The position numbers and the translations under genes were made by a program. 64,000 bases of DNA from positions 19,922,688 through 19,986,687 of the forward strand of contig JBANSL010000013.1 in NCBI GenBank assembly GCA_037127255.1, given 5' to 3'. This stretch comes from Persicaria tinctoria. Taxonomy: Eukaryota; Streptophyta; Magnoliopsida; Caryophyllales; Polygonaceae. Under the pieces are notes generated by a model. The model ran no database searches. It was not told the DNA's origin and was given only the letters and a program-made list of their open reading frames with translations. Below, piece by piece: positions 12,300 to 22,610 of this stretch (position 1 is its first letter; each line of letters opens with the position of its first letter).

Positions 12300-13088
12300 T
12301 TAGCATGGCTCATCTTTGTCCGGAGGTATAGGTGGATCTGGTGGTTCTTCCGGTAGTGGGAAGCGTGGGATGTCATCCGGGGGCATCATATGAAAAAGCT
12401 TAAACCTCCCCGAGTGGACGCTCCATGGCTTCACCAATTCATCTTCCCTGGCTCGAGCTAGCATGTATAAGGGAAGATATAAAGAAAATATACATACCTC
12501 ATCATCATACCTCGTCCGCTTCATAGGTTTACTTGATTGCACGTCTCCACCACAGCAAAACGGTGGAGTGGGAAGAGATATTTCCACCTCATCATGCGGA
12601 GCTTCATGCCACTTTGCTAGGACCCCATACTTGAATATGAACATCGGTTGCTCAAAATAATCGGGGATAGCCTTCACCTTGTAAAGTAAAAGCGATCTTG
12701 GAATGCCCTGGTCAACAATGTCTAACTTCTTCTCTTCTAGTGCTATTTCTCCTTGGGATCCTTCATATGATTCATCAACAATAGGTAGCAAAGTAGGAAA
12801 AAAAAATTGAGGAAGGACATACTTGGTTGTCGACATCGAGTGGGTCAATTGCTCGTCGAGAGGAGGGCATGGTCCTTTAGACTGAATGGAAGCCTCAAGC
12901 CTTCGGATTTCGTCTTCCAGCCGATCTATTTCCCTTAATCGCGACTCCTCCACTGCAATCCTATTTCTCCGTCTCAAATCTTGAAACCATTCTTCCCATG
13001 CAGGATTCCCATCGACAAAGTCTTCCATTTTGTACCTAAGCTTTGAAATCACAATCAAGAACACAAATGAGTGGAAAAATCTTGGCAC
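12300..13088 (-). CDS. ORF of unknown function in the non-autonomous Athila-like element
   Basis: A 262-residue frame. The likely start is the internal Met at about 13028, since the first 20 residues precede a better context and overlap the leader. Residues about 30-70 form a charged coiled-coil (RLREIDRLEDEIRRLEA). The middle has a segment reading KYGVLAKWHEAPHDEVE, and the C-terminus is Pro-rich (FPLPEEPPDPPIPPD). I recognise no enzyme domain. Its position corresponds to the third ORF in the related elements, and it may be a remnant of that protein fused to other internal sequence. Apparently intact, but expression is unknown. Confidence 0.45.
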   Translation of the reverse strand: MPRFFHSFVFLIVISKLRYKMEDFVDGNPAWEEWFQDLRRRNRIAVEESRLREIDRLEDEIRRLEASIQSKGPCPPLDEQLTHSMSTTKYVLPQFFFPTLLPIVDESYEGSQGEIALEEKKLDIVDQGIPRSLLLYKVKAIPDYFEQPMFIFKYGVLAKWHEAPHDEVEISLPTPPFCCGGDVQSSKPMKRTRYDDEVCIFSLYLPLYMLARAREDELVKPWSVHSGRFKLFHMMPPDDIPRFPLPEEPPDPPIPPDKDEPC

Positions 13089-13196
13089 CTAGTTGGTACC
13101 GGTGAGGTAGGTGGTGGTAGGGTATGTGATAGGGTAAGAAAAAGGGATGGGCTTTTCTGAACCTTAAACAAAATTAAACTAGGCGCGATTGATATC

Positions 13197-13214
13197 TCCC
13201 CGGCAACGGCGCCA
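13197..13214 (-). other. Primer-binding site (tRNA-Asp)
   Basis: On the minus strand this reads TGGCGCCGTTGCCGGGGA, complementary to the 3' end of plant tRNA-Asp including CCA. It lies 3 bp inside the 5' LTR, as expected for Athila-type elements. Confidence 0.9.
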
Positions 13215-13217
13215 ATT

Positions 13218-16200
13218 TGACGAGAGGGTTTCTCGACCAAATAAATTTGTAGTCAAGACCCCGCTATAGGATAATGGATTCAGTTTCGTCCTAAGGAGAG
13301 AAGTCATCGGTTCTAGGTTTAGTGTGTTTTGGGGTTCAGGGATAGCAGGAGGAGGTGATGAGGGTGGCTGTCGACAAAGAATAGAGGGGTCGATGTCGAT
13401 GGATGGAGAGAGAATGGTGGTTAGATATCGAGTAGAATATGTGCCGAATAAAATAATAAAATAAAACAAATAAAGATGCAAACTTCCAAGGTTAGGGATC
13501 ACCGCAACAATAAACATATGTGTAGTTTATAAATCACATAAAGATGCATGCTTTATTGATACGTTTGGGTACCCGATCCTTCGCCTGTGGGCTCAAGATC
13601 AAGAACCACGCCGTATATTTGCCTGATCTTGCAATGCTCTATGATATCTCCTGATTAACAATTAAATTAAGCTAATTAATAACTAAGTAAAAATTGTTAA
13701 CTTAAGCAATTTCTAAACTAATGATATATATCTCGGTGGAAGGAATTCAATTTAATTAAACCTAAGCTAAGCAAGTAACAGTTTTTTTTTATAATTTAAG
13801 AAACTAATCTACTAATAATGAAACTTAACTAAATGAAACTAATTAGCAAAGTAACAGTAACGATGAATCAAGAAAGCAAAGAAAGTGATCGAAGAGAGAG
13901 TAGCGAGCAGGTGGCGCGAGGACTTCGGACGCGCAGGTGCTGGGTCTCGGCACACAGGACTGGAGTCCTCAGGGTGTGCGCGGAAGGATGCAATCGCGAG
14001 CGGGACAGGGGCGTGACCACGAGACGCAAGGGCGCGCGATCGACGGAGCCGGGGTGCGCGAGTAGCGCTGGGGATCCTGGGCTGTGCGGAGCGAGGACGT
14101 CGGGGACTGCGGAGCGAGGACGTCGGGGACTGCGGAGCGAGGGCACGGCGCTGCGATGCAGGGGCGCCGCGCTCGCTGGAGCGGATCTCCTCGCCGATGA
14201 AACCAAGGGCTGGCCTTCTTCCGGCGACAGCTTCTCGACGAAGGTTTGGCCTGTGCTCGATGTTGACGGAAAGCAGGAAGGGAATGGTGACTTGTGTCGG
14301 TGAAGATGAAGAACAACGTGATGGTGATGATGATTTTAGTGCCGAGAGATTTAGAACACAAGAGCTTTTTGGGATTGATAATCGAAGAACCCTTAATCCA
14401 TAAAGGGTTTCTTCAATTCTATTTCAATCTGCATAATTCAAAGTGCGTAACATTTAATTTATAGTAAAGCTTCTAAGAGATCTAACCAATCCTTCCTTGC
14501 AAAGGAAAGAGGTTTGGATAGATTAATTCTATCTAAAGATAAATAAAATAACATAAGATAAATAAATCCTAATGAGATAGAAATTTAATAACTTGGTGGC
14601 CAAGTATTATATCTAGAAGAGATATAATTAAATTCCACCTTATTTATCTAATTGCATGAAATAACAAATTAATTAGATCCGGCCCAACACAAGTGTGACT
14701 CGGCCCATGCTCTTCGACAAGACCAATGGCCCACTCGGCCGAGTGGCTTCTTGGTGGTGCCGAGTTTAGGTGAATCATGGCGGGTGCAGACGAGTCTTCC
14801 TGAGCTCCGTGTGTGGACGTAGGCTCACTTTTTGTGCTGGTGATGTAACCTTGAGCCAAGTGATCCAGGGTGGCCTGAACCCTTGCTCTAACGTTCCATG
14901 GTGACGGACAAGAAAGGCCTTAGTTGCATTTTGAATCTTCTTGGCCCTTGAACGAGTGACAGGGCCATCAAATGGAACCTTCATGTTGTCCTCAATGTCA
15001 CCAGGCGTCATCGATAATTGAGCGGCATCATTTATAGCAAAGAATCGACTTTCGCAAATTCCAACAATTTAGGTGATAGAGGCTCTCGCATAAAAACCTA
15101 ATTTGTTTCTACCTTTTCTTAATTAGGATTAGTCAGCTGTCGCAAATAAACCCTAATTACTATCCGGTTCATAATAAGATCACTTTCGCTTCAATATCAT
15201 GAATAAGGAATTTCCTCAACTCTCGCAAAGGATTAAGCACATAGGTAGATGATGATGAAGACTTATAAATTCATGGATTTATAAATCAAACACACATATC
15301 TATGCTGGGATCACTCCAACCCTAGAAGAAGGAAATTAGAAACAAAACATAATAAAAGAAATTAACTTTAACATAAAATAAACTAAAGCTTACAACCGTT
15401 CGTCTCCTTCCTTCTCCTTCTCTCTCACCTCCTCCTCTCTCTCTCTCTCTCTCTCTCTCCTCTCTCGCCTTCTCTCTCTCTCCTCTCTCCTTGCGCCTTA
15501 AGACGACTTAACTTGAATGAATGAAAATCAGCCCCCTATGGCTTTATTTATAGGCTTCATTCCCTAGCTATTCTATGAAAGAAATTATATCTATATCTAT
15601 ATCTATATTTATCTACTTCCCTAGCTATTCTAGGAAAGAAATTATATCTATGTCACAATTTCCTCGATATCGAGTAACATGTTCTTCGTCTTCAGTCTGC
15701 TTCGTCGACCTCGGCTCCAGGACAGCACCTCGACGTGACTTTTCCTCAACATCAAGTAAATTCCTCGACGTCAACGAACATCTTCAGCTCCCAACTTCAC
15801 TTGTCGATTTCTGGGGTCTTTACTTGATTTGGGCTTGCTCGATATCGACTAAAATTACTCGATATCGAGTAAATCTCTCAGCTTTCTGCTACGTTCTTGA
15901 AACGCACTTTCTTGAGTCCTCGTTCGTCGGATTGAAGCATATGACCATGCGTTGGAAAGCTCTTTTCGAGGCATACAACTCTCATGAAGACATCAAAGCT
16001 TGATTCAGAATGATGAATACCTAAAAATGGCCTTTTCTCCAGCTGCACCATTCTTAGCTTCTCCATGACTTTCCTTTAAGCTCCAAAATGCGTCCGATTT
16101 CTGCGAAATATAACAAAAACTTGTGTAGACCTCCATATATTGCAAATAAGTGTAAACTAAACAGATTCTGTATTATTCTAACCCAAATGTATGAAATGTA

Positions 16201-16254
16201 TGCAGAAAACGATATAAAAGTAAGTGTAAAACATGGCAAATTATGCTCACAACA
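13218..16254 (-). repeat. 5' LTR of the 9015-16254 element (enlarged)
   Basis: 3037 bp, of which 1474 bp plus a 5-bp duplication are a nested solo LTR (13557-15030). Outside that insertion it follows the 3' LTR closely. It has a longer (CT)n tract at about 15430-15490, an internal deletion with a short duplication near 15590-15660, and CTCGATATCGAGTA palindromes at 15660-15870. Confidence 0.9.
13557..15030 (-). mobile_element. Nested solo LTR with TSD TTTAT, containing the tail of a pol-like ORF
   Basis: Begins TGATACG and ends GGCATCA on the plus strand, flanked by TTTAT at 13552-13556 and 15031-15035. It is absent from the sister LTR at the equivalent point, which proves insertion. On the minus strand the first 240 bp encode a frame (14775-15011) with PVTRSRAKKIQ, which resembles the C-terminal tail of plant Ty3/gypsy polyproteins. 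An AT-rich U3-like stretch with a TATAAAT-type box (about 14455) and a GC-rich leader (13900-14250) follow. The family is different from the Athila-like LTRs here. An ORF tail inside an LTR is unusual. Confidence 0.75.
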
Positions 16255-17075
16255 CTATGCATATTGCTCTATAATATTTTGGTGTTGAATTTTTAACCTG
16301 AAATCCAAATATGTCCGTCATAGACATAATGTATAGAGCATCTTTTACTGTCTGTCTAGATTCAAATGTTTTTCCAACATACATAATCCTTGGGCATTGA
16401 GTGACATGGTTGACAATATTGTCCGTGATAGAGCTTCCAGCACCCCTTTCATCAACTATGTTTCCTTTTCTTTTCATCATGGTATAGCGCTCATTCCAAT
16501 ACCCATCATTGGAGTTATCTGAAAATGATTCACTATTTTCAACATTAGAGGAATATGAAAATCTGTCAGCATCCATATTGTCTTGTGGCACATCCTGAAT
16601 CTCATCAAAAATAGAAATATCTTCTATTATATCCATATTGCTGCTATATCTGTCATCAGTTTCAGCACTCATTAGTTTAAGCAAGCTCAGCAGTAAGTGT
16701 GTTTATGGCAGAAGCATCTTCGCGAATTTGAAATTCATGGACAACAATATCCAATGACAAGGTGTTCGTGACACACAACTCTACAGTAAAATTTACTCCA
16801 TCCAATTTACTCAACAACAAGAATTCTCTTAAATCAGCATGAGAATCTACCTTAAGCGGTGCTTTCAATGTCTTGAAGGGGTGCAAATGGCTGAATTCCA
16901 ATTCAACTTATTCATCAACATTGAATCTGTTGTAAACCTTGTCCCTCAAGGTTGATAAAGTGATTGAATCCTCTAACACAAAAGCTTTTGAAGTAGTGTT
17001 TCCATCGAACAGTAATCCTGTTTCAGCAACTTTCCACTTTCCCCCATACACAACAGTTACAATGTTTGATGACAT

Positions 17076-17905
17076 TCCTATCCCTGCAATTCAATGTTTG
17101 ACAGTATTAAAGTACTTGAAATATAATTTGAATGCATTTCCGCAAAAACGAACAGGGCAACAAAAAACAGAGTTGCTGAAACAATTAAAAAACAGATAAC
17201 TGCAATCCACATAAGATCAATATTCGATAGTTTCAGCAATAAAAAACGATAGTTTCAATCCACATGCTAATGTTATATAGAAAATCGAAACACATACCCG
17301 CAGAAACACTTTTATTAGCAATAAAAAAACCGAAAATCTGTAAGTTTCAGCAGATTTGGTAGTGCAAAATCAAAATCAAAATAAATTCGTAGAAATTTTG
17401 CACCTTCACATCAACAATCATAATCAATTGATAGAAAGTATTGAACTATAAACAATCACAACAGATCTGTTGCAGCGTTACTTGTAGCAGAAAAATCGAA
17501 AATCCGTGTTTCAGCAAACCGAAAATCTGTTAGTTTCAACGATCACAACAGACCTGTAATGAATCAATAGCATAATCATAAGTTCGAAGAACATTTCTAA
17601 AGAATAGTCCAAAATTACAGCAAAAAACGAGCGATAATGCTTACTTTGTTGATATGCGTACGTAGTTGAAGCAATTCAGCAATATATTTTTCGATTGAGC
17701 AACAGATCGATCGTTTATAGTAGATAGATTGATTGATAGGCAAAAAAAAGGCCGATTTACAGCAGGAAGGATGAAGAGGAGGATGCTTGTGTGGCAAGTT
17801 TTTCGATAGTTTTCGGTTTCAGCATGTTGAAAAAATCGGTGGACAAATCCCAAATATGGAGAGGTTGGAAGACACATTCCTAATATAGTCCAAAATCTAT
17901 ATCCT
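17076..17905. other. Right subterminal region of the Ulp1-type MULE
   Basis: Non-coding and AT-rich, with repeated TTTCAGCA or GTTTCAG words between 17220 and 17580, and a terminal segment near 17860-17905. No gene is visible. This would be the promoter side of the minus-strand transposase pseudogene. Confidence 0.5.
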
Positions 17906-20835
17906 AAACAATACTAAAGTAGAAGCTATTTATGACACGTATCGTGCTCTCCTTGCATTTTTTTCCCGCCTTTTTTTAACTCTTAATAATAGTGTGCCAC
18001 GTGTCAAATTTTTTCCAACTATTTTTCCTTTATTTCTTTTCATAATTAAATTATTATATTTTGTTGTTTATTGCCATATATCCGAATGCCTTGTATGATT
18101 ATATGTATATATTTACCTATTTATGGTAAATAATTATTCTACTCATTATAATATATTTACGACACATATTTATATTCTTTACTTTATAATATATTTACGG
18201 CACATATTAATATTTTTCACTATTTATGGTAAATAATTATTCTACTAATTATATTCTTTACGACACATATTTTTTTCCAGCTCATTATAATATATTTACC
18301 AGCATTTTGTTGTTTTTCTCTTTAAATTATCTTTTCACATATTTATATTCTTTACTTTACATTCTATATGTCTACAAAATTGTGATATTTTCATGTTCAT
18401 TTGTTTAGTGCTGGTGTAATTACATATAACATATTGTAAAACTACATATCTAACTAGACTTCATTAACCAGATTTGCAGCTAAGTGATGGTCAAATCAGG
18501 GATTATGCACTGGCGGAGATTGAAAAGTTGTTGCAGTGCAATGGAAGTAGTCTTAGACGTTATCATGACATGCCTTTACCTGATGAAATTTCCATATTAG
18601 AAGGGAATAACAAACTAATCTAGGAGGAACTTCGTTATAACAGATCGTTGCAACATGATGAGCATATTAGGCTCATCTCAAGTTTCACGTAAGAACAAAG
18701 ATATGTTTATAACAAAATTATGCATGCAGTTGATAGTGGTGCAGGAGGTGTATTCTTTGTCTATGGATATGGGGGCACTGGAAAAACGTTCATATGGAGA
18801 TCACTATGTGTTGCACTACGTTCTAAAGGTGAAGTTGTTCTTGCAGTTGCTTCGAGCGGGATCGCTTCACTTTTAATACCCGGTGGCAGGACAGCGCATT
18901 CTCGATTTGCAATACCAATAATTATCGATGAGACTTCAACATGTGCAATAAAACAAGGTGACTGTTAAGATAATTATATATTGCTATTTTTCTTACTTAG
19001 ATATCGTAATCCAATAACCAATGCATGTATAAATTTACTTATATTATTTTGTTTGGGTGCATTTACTTATATTATTAATTAAGTGTTTCCGCTACCAGAT
19101 TATCATTGAATTTTTTTTTCATCAAACATGTATCGTTACACAACTTTCTATATCCATGTGTTTATGTTTCATTCTTGTGCTCATTTCTATATTACTAACA
19201 TTTTTTCTACCCATTGTATCTTTTTGATATTATCCTATCATTTTAATAATAGGACATACTAACAAATGTCTTTCTCTCTTTACAGGTAGTCAATTGGCTG
19301 AACTTATTGCACAAGCGAATCTTATAATTTGGTATGAAGCACCAATGGTTAGTAAATATTGCTTTGAAGTACTTGATAACACCTTCCGAGATATTCACAT
19401 ATTCCATAACGGTCAAAGTCTGGGCCAACCATTTGGAGAAAAGGTAGTTGTATTTGGTGGTGATTTCCGCCAAATTTTGCCAGTCATTACTGGAGGGAGC
19501 AGAGAAGATATTGTCTATTCATCTATAAATTCTTCTTATTTGTGGAATTCTTGCAAAGTCTTGAAATTGACTAGAAACATGAGACTTCATCGTGGTAGTT
19601 CATCTATTGCTCAGGAGGAACTTAGGACCTTTGCAGAATGGATATTGAGCATTGGAGATGGTACCGCATGTATTCCTAATGACGGACAAGTATCAATTGA
19701 AATTCCACCTGATCTGCTTATATCAAATGTCACTGATCCTATTATATCGATTGTGGAATATCTAGTTACCCTTCACTCATGCTGAATTTGTCAAGTGATG
19801 AATACTTCCAAGAGCGTGCTATTCTTGCCCCCACTCATGATATTGTTGACCAGGTGAATGACTATTTGTTATCTATCATGCCGGGTGATCAAAAGGAGTA
19901 TCTTAGCTCAGATTCTATTTGCAAATCTGATGCAAGCCTACGTGGTGATGATTATCCCCCCGATTACTTGAATAGTATCAAATGTTCTGGTCTCCCAAAT
20001 CACAGTTTGAAGCTTAAGGTCGGTGTTTCCATCACGTTGCTTAGAAATATTGATCAGTCGGCTGGTTTATGTAATGGTACTAGGCTTATAACCACCCGGA
20101 TCAGAAATCACATTATTCAGGCAAAGATCATTTCAGGTAGCAATATTGGTCGATTGATTTTTATTCCTCGCATGGTACTTACTCCTTCAAACACTCATTT
20201 GCCTTTCAAGTTTAGAAGAAGGCAATTTCCAGTTATTGTGTGCTTTGCCATGACAATCAACAAGAGCCAAGGGCAATCACTTTCGTATGTCGGATTATAT
20301 CTTCCACTCCCTGTTTTTACACATGGTTAACTCTATGTTGCAATATCTAGAGTGACATCAAGAAAAGGGGTTGAAGATTTTAATTTGTGACAAAGATGGG
20401 CAATCCATGAACACACCAACTAATGTTTGTCTACAAAGAAGTTTTTCATAATTTACACTAAGTTGGTAGTTCTTTTCTTCCTTTATCCTCATCTTTCTCT
20501 ATTATTAATTGTTGTTTGTTTGTTTTATCTAATATGTTAATTGTTGTTGTTTTTTTAGCAAGGTTTCTCATTGTTGGATTTTTTCATGAGTGGACTCATA
20601 TCATTGCATTTAAGACTCATCCTACAAGTTTAATTATTTTACAGTTTTTTTTATTTTTTTTATTATGAATTTTACATAACAATGTAACTTTATGACTTTA
20701 TTTATTTTTCTTTTAGTCCATTGTAATATTAACGGTTGATTTTGTTTATATTTTATGGTTTCACATTTTATTTTACTGAATTGTTAATTCCAATCTTTTA
20801 ACATATCCCGTGCATTGCACGGGTTATGAACTAGT
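17902..20835 (+). mobile_element. Helitron with degenerate helicase gene
   Basis: The 3' end is textbook: a stem-loop (CCCGTGCATTGCACGGG, 20808-20824) followed by CTAGT at 20831-20835 and then T. The 5' end is near 17902-17910, where A|TC is followed by AATACTAAAGTAGAAG, the same words as the start of the next Helitron. The coding part is a helicase pseudogene. No HUH-type Rep domain is visible, so the element is internally deleted and not autonomous. The left boundary is uncertain by about 10 bp. Confidence 0.8.
18482..20400 (+). pseudogene. Helitron PIF1-like helicase (RepHel C-terminal part)
   Basis: Pieces at 18482-18960 and, after an apparent intron ending at about 19286, 19287-20400. 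Seen in order: Walker A GYGGTGKTF (about 18764-18790), the motif Ia region VASSGIASLL, the motif II region reading LIIWYEAPM instead of the usual DEAPM, motif III GGDFRQILPV, and C-terminal motifs FAMTINKSQGQS and VAISRV. Damage: an in-frame TAG near 18621, a frame change near 19780, a TAA replacing a Gln codon at about 20328, and the Asp-to-Tyr change in Walker B. The gene cannot make a working helicase. Confidence 0.85.
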
Positions 20836-20929
20836 TATAATACTAAAGGAGAAGTCGCCTACGACATGTGGCGGCTTCTCCTTTAATGTATCTTTTTTTT
20901 TAAGATTAATTTATTTAATTGATTTATTT

Positions 20930-21900
20930 TAATGGTTTGTTAATTTTTAATTGATTTATTTTAATTGTTTGTTATTTTATTGTTAAAATCTAAACTAATC
21001 TAATCTAATTTAGAAGAGATCCTAACCAAATCTTAAAAAATCAACGTGATGTAAATTTATAGGATTGATTTGGATGAGGCTATCGGTAGCTTTTTTTTTA
21101 ACATTAATTGATTAATTTTAATTGTTTGTTAATTTTTAATTGATTTATTTTAATTATTTGTTAATTTATTGTTAAAATCTATACTTATCTAATTTAGATG
21201 AGATCCTAACCAAATCTTCAAATATCAACGTGATGTAAATATATATGATTGATTTTGATCCCCTCAACCTGCTATCGGTAGATTCTTTTTATTTTATTAT
21301 AAATCAAATTACTTATTGAAATACATAATTCATTCATTTTTCCCTAAATCTTAACCGATTGATTTTCTTTTTCAATTTCTTTTTATTAATTTCACTAAAA
21401 CTATTTTGAATTGGATATTTTTGCAATTTTGAATTTGAATAACAATTCGGATAAACTTAAATAACTTAAAAAATCTAATTGGTTTTCTTTTTATTATTTA
21501 TTATAAATCAAATTCCTTATTTAAATACGTAATTAATTAATTCATTCATTTTTCCCTAAATCTTAACCGATTGATTTTCTTTTTAAATTTCTGTTTATTA
21601 ATTTCATTAAAATTATTTTGAATTGGATATTATTTTAATTTTGAATTTGAATAACAATTCGGATAAACTTAAATAACCTAAAAAATCTAATTGGTTTTCT
21701 TTTTACTATTTATTATAAATCAAATTACTTATTTAAATACGTAATTAATTCATTCATTCATTTTTCCCTAAATCTTAACCGATTGATTTTCTTTTTAAAT
21801 TTGTTTTTACTGATTTCATTAAAATTATTTTGAATTGGATATTATTGCGATTTTGAATTTGAATAACAATTCGGATAAACTTAAATAGCTAACAAAATCT
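20930..21900 (+). repeat. Tandem repeats inside the second Helitron
   Basis: Two successive arrays. About 20930-21280 holds two copies with a period of 184 bp, anchored on GATCCTAACCAAATCTT at 21018 and 21202. About 21285-21900 holds three copies with periods of 211 and 213 bp, anchored on TTAACCGATTGATTTTCTT at 21351, 21562 and 21775. All are AT-rich and non-coding. Sequence from 21900 to 22610 holds nothing I can identify. Confidence 0.85.
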
Positions 21901-22610
21901 ATATTCGTATACAAAAATACCCTTGTGTCTTCTATAAATTCTATCATCTCTCCTTCAATGTGTATTTCTCACTGTAAGTTTTTATTCATCATTCTAATTT
22001 ATTTTAAATTTCTTGCAATCTTGTCATCGATCTAATTTTTAGCATTTTATCTTTCTACTTTGATTGTTTGTTTATAATGTATTCGAATTGGCTCTTAATT
22101 AGTATGTGCATGCAATTGCTTGTTTATAGGATAGGATAGTGTAAAAGTAAAACTTTGGGAATTGACTTGATTTAGTTCAATTTATGTTTTTCTACCCCCA
22201 CTCAATAACGTCATAGTTTTCGAGGTGAGTAATGTACAAATTTCTATTCTATAATTATAATTTAAAAATTAAACTATTAATGTCTTTCTATGACCTTTTA
22301 ACTTAATGTGGATGGTTTCATTTCTCTATTGGGATAAAAAATTTCCTATATTTTCAAAATCTTAATTCCTTTTTATTAAAATAAATATGTACGTGTGTTA
22401 AAGATTTTATAGTTAATCCAATTCGACCAGTTATCGATTCTCTTGCACTCACATTTATATAAAAATTAAGATCGTTATGTTTGTGGTTTGCCGTTGTTGT
22501 TGTGAATTCCCATCTCTCCCTTTATTATGTTTGATTTGAAATATATGCAATTGCTAATGAAATCTCTTTTAATATATATGTACGACAAAAACAAATCTCA
22601 ACTATGTATA

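Larger units (their letters stand above)
9015..16254 (-). mobile_element. Non-autonomous Athila-like LTR retrotransposon, TSD CTATG
   Basis: A complete insertion with two LTRs, the 5-bp duplication CTATG at 9010-9014 and 16255-16259, a tRNA-Asp primer site (13197-13214) and a polypurine tract (about 10801-10815, minus strand). The internal region is only 2.4 kb and encodes one ORF of unknown function. No Gag, protease, reverse transcriptase or integrase motif is visible. It disrupts the MULE transposase gene. Its 5' LTR received a later solo-LTR insertion. Confidence 0.9.
7247..17075 (-). pseudogene. MuDR-type transposase, split by an LTR element
   Basis: Pieces in order on the minus strand. 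17075-16905: a PB1-like N-terminal domain with YGGKWKV, broken by an in-frame TAA near 16910. 16901-16260: acidic linker and start of the DNA-binding domain. 9009-8837: rest of that domain (CDWKLHTKR). 8590-8303. About 8290-7970: MULE catalytic core reading from a DGTFLIGEYKG segment. 7943-7740: TSNNTESLN. 7663-7247: SWIM zinc finger CTCRVFDIQKIPCVH. The Athila-like element 9015-16254 inserted in the DNA-binding domain, with CTATG on both sides; removing it rejoins the frame. Further stops and frame changes make it a pseudogene. Confidence 0.75.
5213..17905. mobile_element. Decayed MULE carrying a Ulp1-type protease gene and a transposase pseudogene
   Basis: Two convergent genes, a C48/Ulp1-like protease (+) and a MuDR-type transposase (-), are separated by sequence rich in TTTCAGCA words, which recur near the right end (17220-17580). 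The right terminus (about 17860-17905, reading CCTAATATAGTCC) resembles the right end of the MULE at 30545-33610. Plant MULEs with a captured Ulp1 domain are a known class. The left end is missing; the truncated LTR abuts the protease gene. A 7.2-kb LTR element splits the transposase gene. The right boundary is uncertain by a few bases because it touches a Helitron. Confidence 0.6.

Noticed and set aside
13833..14403. Three 110-156 codon frames on both strands
   Set aside because: They lie in the GC-rich leader of the nested solo LTR; composition explains the open frames.
16939..17199. 86-codon plus-strand frame
   Set aside because: Opposite-strand shadow of the PB1-like N-terminus of the transposase pseudogene.
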